Source: Gammaproteobacteria bacterium (GTDB taxonomy: Bacteria > Pseudomonadota > Gammaproteobacteria > Pseudomonadales > Azotimanducaceae). Taken from it: 11,259 nucleotides of DNA. Under the pieces are notes generated by a model. That model did not search any database. It saw nothing but the letters and a program-made list of their open reading frames with translations, and was not told the origin of the DNA. A program made the translations under genes and the position numbers. Shown piece after piece: positions 1-5,965 of the stretch. Every line of letters starts with the position of its first letter. The stretch's first letter is position 1. The stretch is from NCBI GenBank assembly GCA_026706425.1, contig JAPOYW010000694.1, forward strand, positions 1-11,259, written 5' to 3'.

Positions 1-1706
1 AGGCTCGCGGCGAGGCCGTACCGGGCGGTCTCGTTGGCGTCCAATGCCGCGATTCGGATGTCCACGGGACTCTGGTCGACCCGCGCGGGAACGTCCCCGT
101 AGCGGCGCGCTTCCCGGACGCCTTCCATCTCGCGTAGCGCATCGAGGTCGGACTCGGATACATCGGATGCGGACTGGACATAGACTCCGGGGACAAGCCG
201 CACGTCGAGCATTTCGGTGAAGTCCCGGCGCAGGCTTTCGACCATGAGGCCCATTCCGATCGCAACCGCGGCGGCCACCGAAAGGGCGCCGAGGGCCAGT
301 CGGATCTCTCTGCTCTGCACCGCCGTCCCGCGCAGGTTGGCGCGCGCCGTCAACGACCGTCCCAGTGCCGCGAGCGGCCCGGCGGCGTTTCCGGCGAGCG
401 GCACGATGGTGACGACATGCACCGCGCAGATGGCGGCGAGCGCGACGTAGGCAGCGCCCAAGGTGCCGCCGGCGAGGCCGATCGCGGCGACGGCGATGGC
501 GACCACGGCGAAACCCAGACGGAACCGCGTGCTTGCCGCGGAACGACCGTCGGCCAACGGACCGAACGCGGATGCCACAACGCCGCAGGCAAGCGACTTG
601 CCGACGACCCAACCGTCTAGCGCGAGGGATGGACCGTCGTCGAGGGCCGTATTCGGAGTTGGCGCCGTCGGTTGCGGTAGCGCGGCCTGCAACAGTTCAT
701 CCGCGACGACGAAACCCAGGGCCGATCCCGCGACCGCCCCGATCACCCCGACGGCAAGACCTTCAACGCCGGATACCCACTTGAGGGTCGACCGGGATGC
801 GCCGATCGCAAGCAGCCGATCGTGTTCGGTGCGTCGACGTGCGGCGCTGGAGGCGCTCGCCTGGAAGGCGATGAACGCCGCCATCAGCAAACACAGCAGC
901 GACAGCATGCCGAGATTGAACAGGATGGCGTCCGCGAAACGCCGCGACGGGTTCCACCGGGCTGCGGCCGTCACCTCGTAGCCGTCGATCACGGGGTCGG
1001 CGTAGCGCGGAAGGCTCGCGGCGATGCCCGGCAGCAGTTGGTCCAGCCAGCCGAGCAGGCGGGACCGCGCGTCGGCGACCCGCAGCCAGACCGCGTCGAT
1101 CTCGTTCTCGCGACCCAGCAGGCGCTGCGCGGTGGGCAGATCCGCAAGAATCCCTTCCGTGGCGGCTTCCAGGACGACCACCGGAATCCCGGCGATCGAC
1201 CCGCCGTCGGCGTCGATGTCCCGTGCGGTCGCCGCCGACACCATGACCGCGTCGTCGATCATGAAGCGTCCGTAGTCCGCTCCGGGCCCCGATGCGACCG
1301 GCGGATCTCCGCCGAGACCCGATGCGGCCACGGGGTCGAAACCGACGATGCGTCGCGGTCGACCTTGGATCTCGACGTACCCCTCGATCACCGGGAACAT
1401 CGCGACAACGGATCGTGCCCATTCGGGCACGGTGTCGCGCGACCCCGACGCTTCGGGAGCCGGGTCCGAAATGCGCCAGCGACGGCGCAACTCGAAATAG
1501 TCCGATTCGTCGCGGGTTTTGCCGGTCGCCACGTGGGTGTGTCCGGCAATCGAGAAGTCGTCGAGGTCGTCGCGGATCGAATGGCCGACGAGGTGGACCG
1601 TGACGACGGCGAGAACCGCCACGGTCACGCCGACGATGGACGCAGCCAATCCGACGGGGTGGCGAATCGCAAAGCGCAGTTGGCCCCTGAGAAGCAGAAC
1701 GGTCAT
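1..1706 (-). CDS. ABC transporter permease, FtsX/YbbP-like (partial, C-terminus beyond window)
   Basis: Inner-membrane subunit of an ABC exporter of the MacB/LolCE/YbbP class, which couples ATP hydrolysis in the cytoplasm to work on a substrate or partner in the periplasm. About 568 codons are visible, starting MTVLLLRGQLRFAIRHPVG; the frame is open to the window edge, so the C-terminus is missing. Seen in the translation: a first membrane segment (about 19-40), a large periplasmic domain (about 45-255), then hydrophobic segments near 258-282, 312-338, 395-437 (probably two) and 468-490. The segment order and the conserved-looking stretch AIGASRSTLKWV after the second segment match an FtsX domain; the later segments suggest a second copy, as in the roughly 800-residue YbbP. 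The start ATG lies in an ATGA overlap with the ATPase stop, so the two are surely co-translated. The substrate cannot be told from sequence; a lipoprotein-release or MacB-like role is possible but less favoured. Confidence 0.85.
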   Translation of the reverse strand, partial: MTVLLLRGQLRFAIRHPVGLAASIVGVTVAVLAVVTVHLVGHSIRDDLDDFSIAGHTHVATGKTRDESDYFELRRRWRISDPAPEASGSRDTVPEWARSVVAMFPVIEGYVEIQGRPRRIVGFDPVAASGLGGDPPVASGPGADYGRFMIDDAVMVSAATARDIDADGGSIAGIPVVVLEAATEGILADLPTAQRLLGRENEIDAVWLRVADARSRLLGWLDQLLPGIAASLPRYADPVIDGYEVTAAARWNPSRRFADAILFNLGMLSLLCLLMAAFIAFQASASSAARRRTEHDRLLAIGASRSTLKWVSGVEGLAVGVIGAVAGSALGFVVADELLQAALPQPTAPTPNTALDDGPSLALDGWVVGKSLACGVVASAFGPLADGRSAASTRFRLGFAVVAIAVAAIGLAGGTLGAAYVALAAICAVHVVTIVPLAGNAAGPLAALGRSLTARANLRGTAVQSREIRLALGALSVAAAVAIGMGLMVESLRRDFTEMLDVRLVPGVYVQSASDVSESDLDALREMEGVREARRYGDVPARVDQSPVDIRIAALDANETARYGLAAS

Positions 1707-2365
1707 CGCTCTAGCGTGATCACCTCGTCCGCCCGGTCCGCGATGCGTTGATTGTGCGTCGCGACGACCAGGGCGCAGTGGGCGCGTTCCGTTTCCCGCC
1801 AGAGCAGTTCGGTGACGGCCTCGGCATTGTCGGCGTCGAGATTGCCCGTCGGCTCGTCGGCAAGGACGACGGCGGGCTCGTGGGCAAGCGCCCGGGCGAT
1901 GGCGACGCGCTGCTGTTCGCCGCCGGAGAGCGTTTGAGGAAACCGGTCCGCGCAATGCGCGAGGCCGAGCGTCTCCAGACGGGCCAACGCGGCGGACCGC
2001 CCGGCCAGGCGGTTTAGCTCCAAAGGCAGCATGACGTTTTCGGCAACGGTCAGGGTCGGCACCAGGTTGAAGAACTGGAAGATGAAGCCGAGATGGCGCC
2101 GCCGAAAGTGCACGCGTTGGCGCTCGGAAGCGCGGGAGACGTCCAGAGTGTCGCCGTTGGCGTCATGGAAGACGACGGTGCCTTCGTCCGGCACCAGGAT
2201 TCCCGCCATCACCTTCAGCAGCGTCGACTTTCCCGACCCGCTCGGTCCCCACAGCGCCGTCGTGCGTCCGGACGCCGAGGTGAACTCCACCGGGGCCGGC
2301 ACACGCCGCCTGCCGCGTCCGTCGTCGAAGTGCTTGGCTGCGCGGCGTACCTCAAGCGTCGCCAA
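1703..2365 (-). CDS. ABC transporter ATP-binding protein, LolD/YbbA/MacB type
   Basis: Cytoplasmic ATPase that powers the permease encoded directly downstream. It has 220 residues, the usual length for LolD or YbbA. Motifs seen: Walker A GPSGSGKST (40-48, K46), Q-loop Q97 in GFIFQFFNLVPTLTV, signature LSGGEQQRVAIARAL (146-160), Walker B VVLADEP (166-172, catalytic E171), D-loop GNLD (174-177), and switch histidine H204. The start is TTG: no ATG or GTG in this frame precedes the conserved N-terminal strand, and AGGGA lies about 10 bases upstream, a rather long spacing. The start lies inside the last 14 bases of the NUDIX gene, and the stop overlaps the permease start by 4 bases, so all three are probably one operon. 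The family is certain; the choice between YbbA-like and LolD-like rests on the partner, a single large permease rather than LolC/LolE. Confidence 0.93.
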   Translation of the reverse strand: MATLEVRRAAKHFDDGRGRRRVPAPVEFTSASGRTTALWGPSGSGKSTLLKVMAGILVPDEGTVVFHDANGDTLDVSRASERQRVHFRRRHLGFIFQFFNLVPTLTVAENVMLPLELNRLAGRSAALARLETLGLAHCADRFPQTLSGGEQQRVAIARALAHEPAVVLADEPTGNLDADNAEAVTELLWRETERAHCALVVATHNQRIADRADEVITLER

Positions 2366-3116
2366 CGTGTTGCATTCCCTGTTCGTGCAGCGTGTCGGTG
2401 ACCTCGCCCAGATGTCGCCGCGCGGCTACTGCGGCGAGGAGGTCCTCGACGGTGTCGAAGTGCGCAACGGTGCGCAACGTGGTCAACGTGGGGTGGATCA
2501 TCTGCCACCGGCCGGCATCGAAGTTCGCCAGCGCGTCGCGCGGCCGTACCCAGGTGCCGGCGACCGTCTCGCCGCTGTGCCCAACCGCCTGTTGGCCGTC
2601 GGGCATCGCGGCGACGAAGAACCGGGTGTCGAACCGGGCCGGTGCCGTCGGCGGGGTGATCCAGTGGCTGAAATAGAGAACCCTGTCCGTGGCGAGCCGC
2701 AGTCCTTCGCGCCGCGCCAACGCAGCCAGGTTGTCGTCCCCTGCGGCGAGGGCATGGCGATGGCGGTCGAACCGGGCGCGTTCATCGTCTCCCGAGACTT
2801 CGAACCGGCGGTGGTCGCGGTACGCCAGGAGCACCCCGCATTCCTCGAAGCATTCCCGGATGGCGGTCACCCAATACCGCAGGCCGTTGCCCGCCACCCC
2901 CAGCTGCGCGGATGCATGGGCGTCGTCGAGTCCTTCGCACAGATGAGACAGACCGTCGTCCGCCGGATCCACCTTGCCGCCGGGGAACACGTGCAGGTTG
3001 GGGAAGATGCCGCGTCCGCGACGCTGCACCATGAACACTTCGACGCCGGAGTCGCCGTGGCGCAGGAGAAGAATCGTCGCCGCCTTGCGGATCGGGACCG
3101 GGTTCGTTGACGCCAG
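2352..3116 (-). CDS. NUDIX hydrolase, NUDT19-like layout; 5' end uncertain
   Basis: Probable nucleoside-diphosphate-linked pyrophosphohydrolase. Counting from 3116, the protein has 254 residues: a first strand AATILLLR, then EVFMVQRRGRG, the FPGG turn (44-47), and a split Nudix box ending RECFEECGV (87-95), which supplies the metal-binding glutamates. The long insert between FPGG and REC resembles NUDT19/NUDT8-type CoA or acyl-CoA diphosphatases; substrate is not proven. The start is a problem. The first ATG/GTG/TTG in frame is GTG at 3038, which would cut off the conserved AATILLLR strand. I extended to CTG at 3116 (GGA 8 bases upstream), just inside a TGA stop at the upstream end. An ATG at 3135 with a good-looking N-terminus (MATDEQAGVNEP) lies in another frame and would join by a one-base change near the CCCGG run. 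The stop overlaps the ABC ATPase start by 14 bases. Confidence 0.8.
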   Translation of the reverse strand: MASTNPVPIRKAATILLLRHGDSGVEVFMVQRRGRGIFPNLHVFPGGKVDPADDGLSHLCEGLDDAHASAQLGVAGNGLRYWVTAIRECFEECGVLLAYRDHRRFEVSGDDERARFDRHRHALAAGDDNLAALARREGLRLATDRVLYFSHWITPPTAPARFDTRFFVAAMPDGQQAVGHSGETVAGTWVRPRDALANFDAGRWQMIHPTLTTLRTVAHFDTVEDLLAAVAARRHLGEVTDTLHEQGMQHVGDA

Positions 3117-3146
3117 CTTGCTCGTCCGTCGCCATGGGAACCATGG

Positions 3147-3155
3147 ATCATATCA
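3147..3155 (-). promoter_or_regulatory. Candidate extended -10 promoter for the NUDIX-ABC unit
   Basis: Read on the minus strand the sequence is TGATATGAT: a TATGAT hexamer (5 of 6 to TATAAT) preceded by the TGn of extended -10 promoters. No good -35 hexamer is seen 16-18 bases upstream. Transcription would begin near 3140, just ahead of the ATG at 3135 and the CTG at 3116. This is a motif match only. Confidence 0.3.
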
Positions 3156-3181
3156 GCGCAATCCGTCGTTTCGCGCCGATC

Positions 3182-3190
3182 TGTTACGCT
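3182..3190 (+). promoter_or_regulatory. Candidate extended -10 for the solute-binding protein gene
   Basis: TGTTACGCT reads as TGn followed by TACGCT (TAnnnT conserved). The start site would fall near 3197, immediately before the ATG at 3199, and no Shine-Dalgarno sequence precedes that ATG. A leaderless or nearly leaderless mRNA is therefore possible. The -35 region is poor, so the call is weak. Confidence 0.2.
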
Positions 3191-3198
3191 TTCGACCC

Positions 3199-5076
3199 AT
3201 GGGGAAGAGACTCGTCAGGTTGCTTTGCTTGGCGGTGCCGGCTTGGGCTCCTGCTGCGGGGGCGGAAGATCCTCCCTGCGAGGATCCCGACTACAAGCAC
3301 GGCATCTCCTATCTCCTGCCGCTCAAGTACGGCAAGGACTTCAGGCACTTCGACTGGGCCAATCCGAACGCTCCGAAGGCGGGCGCGATGCGCCTGCCGT
3401 CGCTTGGCACCTTCGACAGCTACAACAACATCCTAGAGAAGGGAAGGATGGCGGCTGGCTACGACCGGAGCGGCGGACTCGTCTACGACAAGCTCATGGA
3501 GGGTGCGGCGGACGAGCCGGTCAGCAACTACGGACGCTTGGCGGATGGCGTTGCGAAGGGGCCGAATCTCGACTGGATCGCGTTCAAGTTGCGCGACACC
3601 GCCAAGTGGCACGATGGCATGCCGATCACCGTCGACGACGTCGTGTTCAGCTTCGAGATGTTCCTCGAACACGGGTCCGTGGCGCTGCGCACGTCACTGG
3701 CCGATCTGGAGCGGGTATTCGCGTTCGGCGAGCGCGAAATCTGTTTCGTTCGCAACACCGAGATGGAGGTCAACCCGGCGCTGCCTTTCGCCATCGGCGG
3801 GCAGGCCATCCTGCCGAAGCACTACTGGGAGGAACGCGACATCACCAAGACCACGGTCGAACCGCCCCTTGGCAGCGGGCCGTACCGTCTGAAAAAGGTC
3901 GAGACCGGGCGCCTCCCCGCCCTCGAACTACACGGGCGCGCAACGGGACGGCGCCCCCCTCTGACCAATGCGCGCTACAACTTCAAGACCATCAAGTTCG
4001 ACTATTTCAAGGACGACGGCGTGATGCTGGAGGCGCACAAGGGCAACGTATTCGACGTGCGCGAGGAGGGCGTTTCGAAGAACTGGGCGACCCAATACGA
4101 CTTTCCGGCGGTTCGCGCCGGGCTCTTCAAGCGCGACCTTCGCAAGCTGACGCGGGTGGAGGGGCTTTGGTGGCCCATCTACTGGAACTCCGAGAAGCCT
4201 CCCTTGAACGACATCCGCGTGCGTGAGGCCCTGTGGCTGCTCTACGACTTCGATTGGACCAACCGGGTCCTGTTCTACAACTTCTACCTGAAAGGCGTGA
4301 GCCTGTTCCAGAACTCGCCGATGGCGCACAGCGGACTGCCGAGCGACAAGGAACTCGAACTTCTCGAGCCGTGGCGCGACCAGGTGCCCGCCCGGGTGTT
4401 CACGGAGGAGTTCAAGCATCCGCCGAGCAGCGGCTACGGCCTCAATCGCGAACGCATCAAGCGCGCCCTGGAACTCTTCAAGCAAGCCGGCTGGGAGATG
4501 CGGAACGGGGTGATGCGCAACATCGAGACCGGTGAACGGCTCGCCCTGAACTTCATCGGCGTCTCCTACTATGCCGTCCGCCAGAACCTGTCGTTGGTCG
4601 ACAATCTCAGCCGCGTGGGTATCAAGACGACCGGTCGATCGCCCGAGGTGTCGCAGTGGCTCTACCGAAGCCGGACGGGCAAGTTCGACGGCAACTCCCG
4701 TCGCTGGGACCCCGGGCACATGCCGGGGCTTGCCCTGCGCAACTGGTTCGGTAGCGAGGCCGCCGACCAGGACTACGGCCAGAACTGGGCGCGCATCCGC
4801 AATCCGGTGCTGGATAGCCTGATCGAGTCGATCATCGCGGCGGATTCGGCGGAGGATCTCTACGCCGCCACCCGGGCGTTCGACCGCGTGTTCCTGTGGA
4901 ACTTCTACGCCGTCCCCCTTGGCTCCCAGCCGGGGTTTCGGCTGGTGCACTGGGACAAGTTCGGCGAAGTGCGCCGCGACGACCTAAGCCGCGTGCCCTT
5001 CGTGGACGCCTGGTGGTGGGACGAGGACAAGGCCCGGCGCGTCGAGCAGGGGATCGCCGAACTCGGCGAGGGTTGA
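3199..5076 (+). CDS. Periplasmic peptide-binding protein, solute-binding family 5, YejA-like
   Basis: Predicted exported receptor that captures oligopeptides (or a peptide-like compound such as microcin C in E. coli YejA) for an ABC importer. It has 625 residues, close to YejA-type proteins (about 600). The start at 3199 gives a clear signal peptide: basic MGKRLVR, hydrophobic LLCLAVPAWAPAAGA, probable cleavage after AGA (22/23). No lipobox cysteine is present. The mature N-terminus contains YGKDFRHFDWANPNAPKAG, the hallmark of the YejA subgroup, followed by the family-5 stretch WIAFKLRDTAKWHDGMPITV and DVVFSFEMF. Reading upstream to 2974 is open but antisense to the NUDIX gene and not part of this protein. 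The gene is divergent from the NUDIX unit. No yejB/E/F permease or ATPase genes lie beside it, so it is an orphan receptor here; 269 bases then separate it from mraZ, with no convincing intrinsic terminator. Confidence 0.9.
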   Translation: MGKRLVRLLCLAVPAWAPAAGAEDPPCEDPDYKHGISYLLPLKYGKDFRHFDWANPNAPKAGAMRLPSLGTFDSYNNILEKGRMAAGYDRSGGLVYDKLMEGAADEPVSNYGRLADGVAKGPNLDWIAFKLRDTAKWHDGMPITVDDVVFSFEMFLEHGSVALRTSLADLERVFAFGEREICFVRNTEMEVNPALPFAIGGQAILPKHYWEERDITKTTVEPPLGSGPYRLKKVETGRLPALELHGRATGRRPPLTNARYNFKTIKFDYFKDDGVMLEAHKGNVFDVREEGVSKNWATQYDFPAVRAGLFKRDLRKLTRVEGLWWPIYWNSEKPPLNDIRVREALWLLYDFDWTNRVLFYNFYLKGVSLFQNSPMAHSGLPSDKELELLEPWRDQVPARVFTEEFKHPPSSGYGLNRERIKRALELFKQAGWEMRNGVMRNIETGERLALNFIGVSYYAVRQNLSLVDNLSRVGIKTTGRSPEVSQWLYRSRTGKFDGNSRRWDPGHMPGLALRNWFGSEAADQDYGQNWARIRNPVLDSLIESIIAADSAEDLYAATRAFDRVFLWNFYAVPLGSQPGFRLVHWDKFGEVRRDDLSRVPFVDAWWWDEDKARRVEQGIAELGEG

Positions 5077-5185
5077 CGGCGCGCGGCGGCGCGTCGCTGC
5101 GCTACGCGGCGGACCCGACCCTAGGGCGCTCTTTGGCGTGGGCGGCCCATTGCTCCCGTCCATCGCACACCCATGGTCAAAAGTT

Positions 5186-5203
5186 GTTGACGTAACCGTC
5201 AAC
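5186..5203. promoter_or_regulatory. Perfect 7-bp dyad over the dcw promoter -35
   Basis: GTTGACG, spacer TAAC, then CGTCAAC: a perfect inverted repeat with a 4-base centre. It covers the candidate -35 hexamer TTGACG, and a run of six G follows. There is no T-tract, so an intrinsic terminator is unlikely. The position suggests an operator where a dimeric repressor would block RNA polymerase, but no known regulator is recognised from the half-site. Confidence 0.4.
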
Positions 5204-5215
5204 GGGGGGTAAGTT
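5187..5215 (+). promoter_or_regulatory. Candidate sigma-70 promoter of the dcw cluster
   Basis: TTGACG at 5187-5192 (5 of 6 to the -35 consensus) is followed after 17 bases by TAAGTT at 5210-5215 (TAnnnT kept). Spacing is ideal. The predicted start near 5222 lies just before the MraZ-type repeats, so MraZ bound there would sit on the initially transcribed region. The stretch from 5077 to 5185 upstream of this holds nothing I recognise. Confidence 0.5.
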
Positions 5216-5227
5216 CGGGGGGACGTG

Positions 5228-5252
5228 TGGGAAATTGTGGGAATTTGTGAGC
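5228..5252 (+). promoter_or_regulatory. MraZ operator array (TGGGN boxes, 10-bp phased)
   Basis: TGGGA at 5228-5232, TGGGA at 5238-5242 and TGAGC at 5248-5252, each separated by 5 bases (AATTG, ATTTG). The start-to-start period is exactly 10 bp, so all boxes lie on one helix face. This is the known MraZ target layout in E. coli: TGGGN repeats with 5-base spacers upstream of mraZ. Weaker G-triplets continue the same phase at 5218 and 5258. It implies that MraZ controls its own operon here. Confidence 0.75.
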
Positions 5253-5333
5253 AGTTCGGGTTAGGTTGAACATGGACGTGGTCATGGTCAGGGACGACCA
5301 CCCACACTTGGATCGAATGCCGATGCTCCGCCC

Positions 5334-5339
5334 GAGAGG
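5334..5339 (+). promoter_or_regulatory. Ribosome binding site of mraZ
   Basis: GAGAGG followed by GGCCCC and the ATG at 5346, a spacing of 6 bases. It supports the chosen mraZ start, which also gives the conserved MFRG N-terminus. Confidence 0.6.
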
Positions 5340-5345
5340 GGCCCC

Positions 5346-5816
5346 ATGTTTCGAGGGATATCGAAGGCAAGCCTGGACGACCGGGGTCGGTTCGCCGTAC
5401 CGGCGCGGTTTCGCGACGCGTTGAGGTCGAGTTCCGCCGGCAAGCTGGTGATCACGATAGACCGTCAGGAGAAGTGCCTGCTGCTGTATCCCGAGTGCGA
5501 ATGGGACGTCGTGGAGAGACGACTTGAGCAGCTTTCCAACCTCCGCCCGGCCGTGCGCCAACTGCAGCGCATGCTCGTGGGCTTCGCGACCGACGTGGAG
5601 CTGGACAACAACGGTCGGTTGTTGATCCCCCCGATTCTGCGCGACTACGCGGAAATCGACAGATCGGTCATGGTGATGGGCCAGCCGAACAAGCTCGAAC
5701 TGTGGAGCGAGGATGTCTTGAACGCCGAAATGCCGCAATGGAGGAGCCAGGGCAACGAGGCCTTCGAGAGTCTCAAAGAGCTGGCGGACGTTCAGCTAGC
5801 CGACATTCGACTGTAA
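5346..5816 (+). CDS. mraZ: Transcriptional regulator MraZ
   Basis: DNA-binding regulator at the head of the dcw cluster. In E. coli it forms a ring-shaped oligomer that binds TGGGN repeats and represses its own operon. The protein has 156 residues, slightly longer than the usual 143-152. Two SpoVT/AbrB-like half-domains are visible: MFRGISKASLDDRGRFAVPARF at the N-terminus and, near residues 80-105, DVELDNNGRLLIPPILRDYA; each carries the D-x-x-GR-x-x-x-P signature. The second half ends with LELWSEDVLNAEM, typical of the family. The C-terminal tail is polar and a little extended. A good ribosome binding site precedes the ATG, and an array of MraZ-type boxes lies about 95-118 bases upstream of the ATG, so autoregulation is expected. 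The next clear gene, rsmH, begins 112 bases after the stop. Confidence 0.97.
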   Translation: MFRGISKASLDDRGRFAVPARFRDALRSSSAGKLVITIDRQEKCLLLYPECEWDVVERRLEQLSNLRPAVRQLQRMLVGFATDVELDNNGRLLIPPILRDYAEIDRSVMVMGQPNKLELWSEDVLNAEMPQWRSQGNEAFESLKELADVQLADIRL

Positions 5817-5839
5817 CGACCGTTTGATCGGGAGACCGA

Positions 5840-5965
5840 GTGAATCCCGATCTGTCCGATCACTTGGAGGACGCGAGGGCGGAAATAGGAGGCTTGAAGA
5901 TGGAGATCCCTGCTCGGGATCGGGGCCCATGGATCGAGACGGCGAAGCGGCACACGCGCCGGTGA
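5840..5965 (+). CDS. Possible small ORF / leader peptide overlapping the rsmH start
   Basis: A 41-codon ORF in the mraZ-rsmH gap that I do not recognise. It starts at GTG 5840, with GGGAGA ending 4 bases upstream and a stop codon just before. It contains a second start, ATG 5900, placed 7 bases after the perfect Shine-Dalgarno AGGAGG. The N-terminal half (NPDLSDHLEDARAEIGGLK) could form an amphipathic helix; the C-terminal half is basic. The stop TGA (5963-5965) overlaps in TGATG the ATG of RsmH Met13. The best ribosome binding site of this junction thus serves a frame that is not rsmH. It may be a coupling leader peptide or a small protein, or a chance reading frame in GC-rich DNA. A one-base error that hides an alternative RsmH N-terminus is also possible. 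Confidence 0.3.
   Translation: MNPDLSDHLEDARAEIGGLKMEIPARDRGPWIETAKRHTRR
5887..5892 (+). promoter_or_regulatory. Perfect Shine-Dalgarno AGGAGG ahead of ATG 5900
   Basis: AGGAGG is fully complementary to the 16S rRNA 3' end and sits 7 bases before ATG 5900. That ATG is out of frame with rsmH. The distance from AGGAGG to the rsmH ATG at 5929 is 36 bases, too far for direct use. It argues for real translation initiation in the small ORF that ends within the rsmH 5' region. Confidence 0.5.

Noticed and set aside
822..1751. Long plus-strand reading frames opposite the ABC permease and ATPase.
   Set aside because: They are antisense to genes with clear domains, have Arg-rich and low-complexity composition, and show no family motif.
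3928..4950. A 340-codon minus-strand frame opposite the YejA-like gene.
   Set aside because: The plus-strand protein is a full-length, recognisable family member; the antisense frame follows from high GC at third positions.
5077..5165. GC-rich stretch after the YejA-like gene, considered as an intrinsic terminator.
   Set aside because: Short self-complementary GC runs exist, but no clear stem followed by a T-tract is present.
5278..5301. Inverted repeat GTGGTC ... GACCAC in the mraZ leader, considered as a riboswitch or attenuator stem.
   Set aside because: Only 6 base pairs with a 12-base loop, no T-tract and no match to a known leader structure.
5272..5424. A 50-codon ATG ORF that begins in the mraZ leader and overlaps mraZ in another frame.
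   Set aside because: Only a weak AGG lies upstream, most of it overlaps conserved mraZ codons, and its composition looks like out-of-frame GC-rich DNA.
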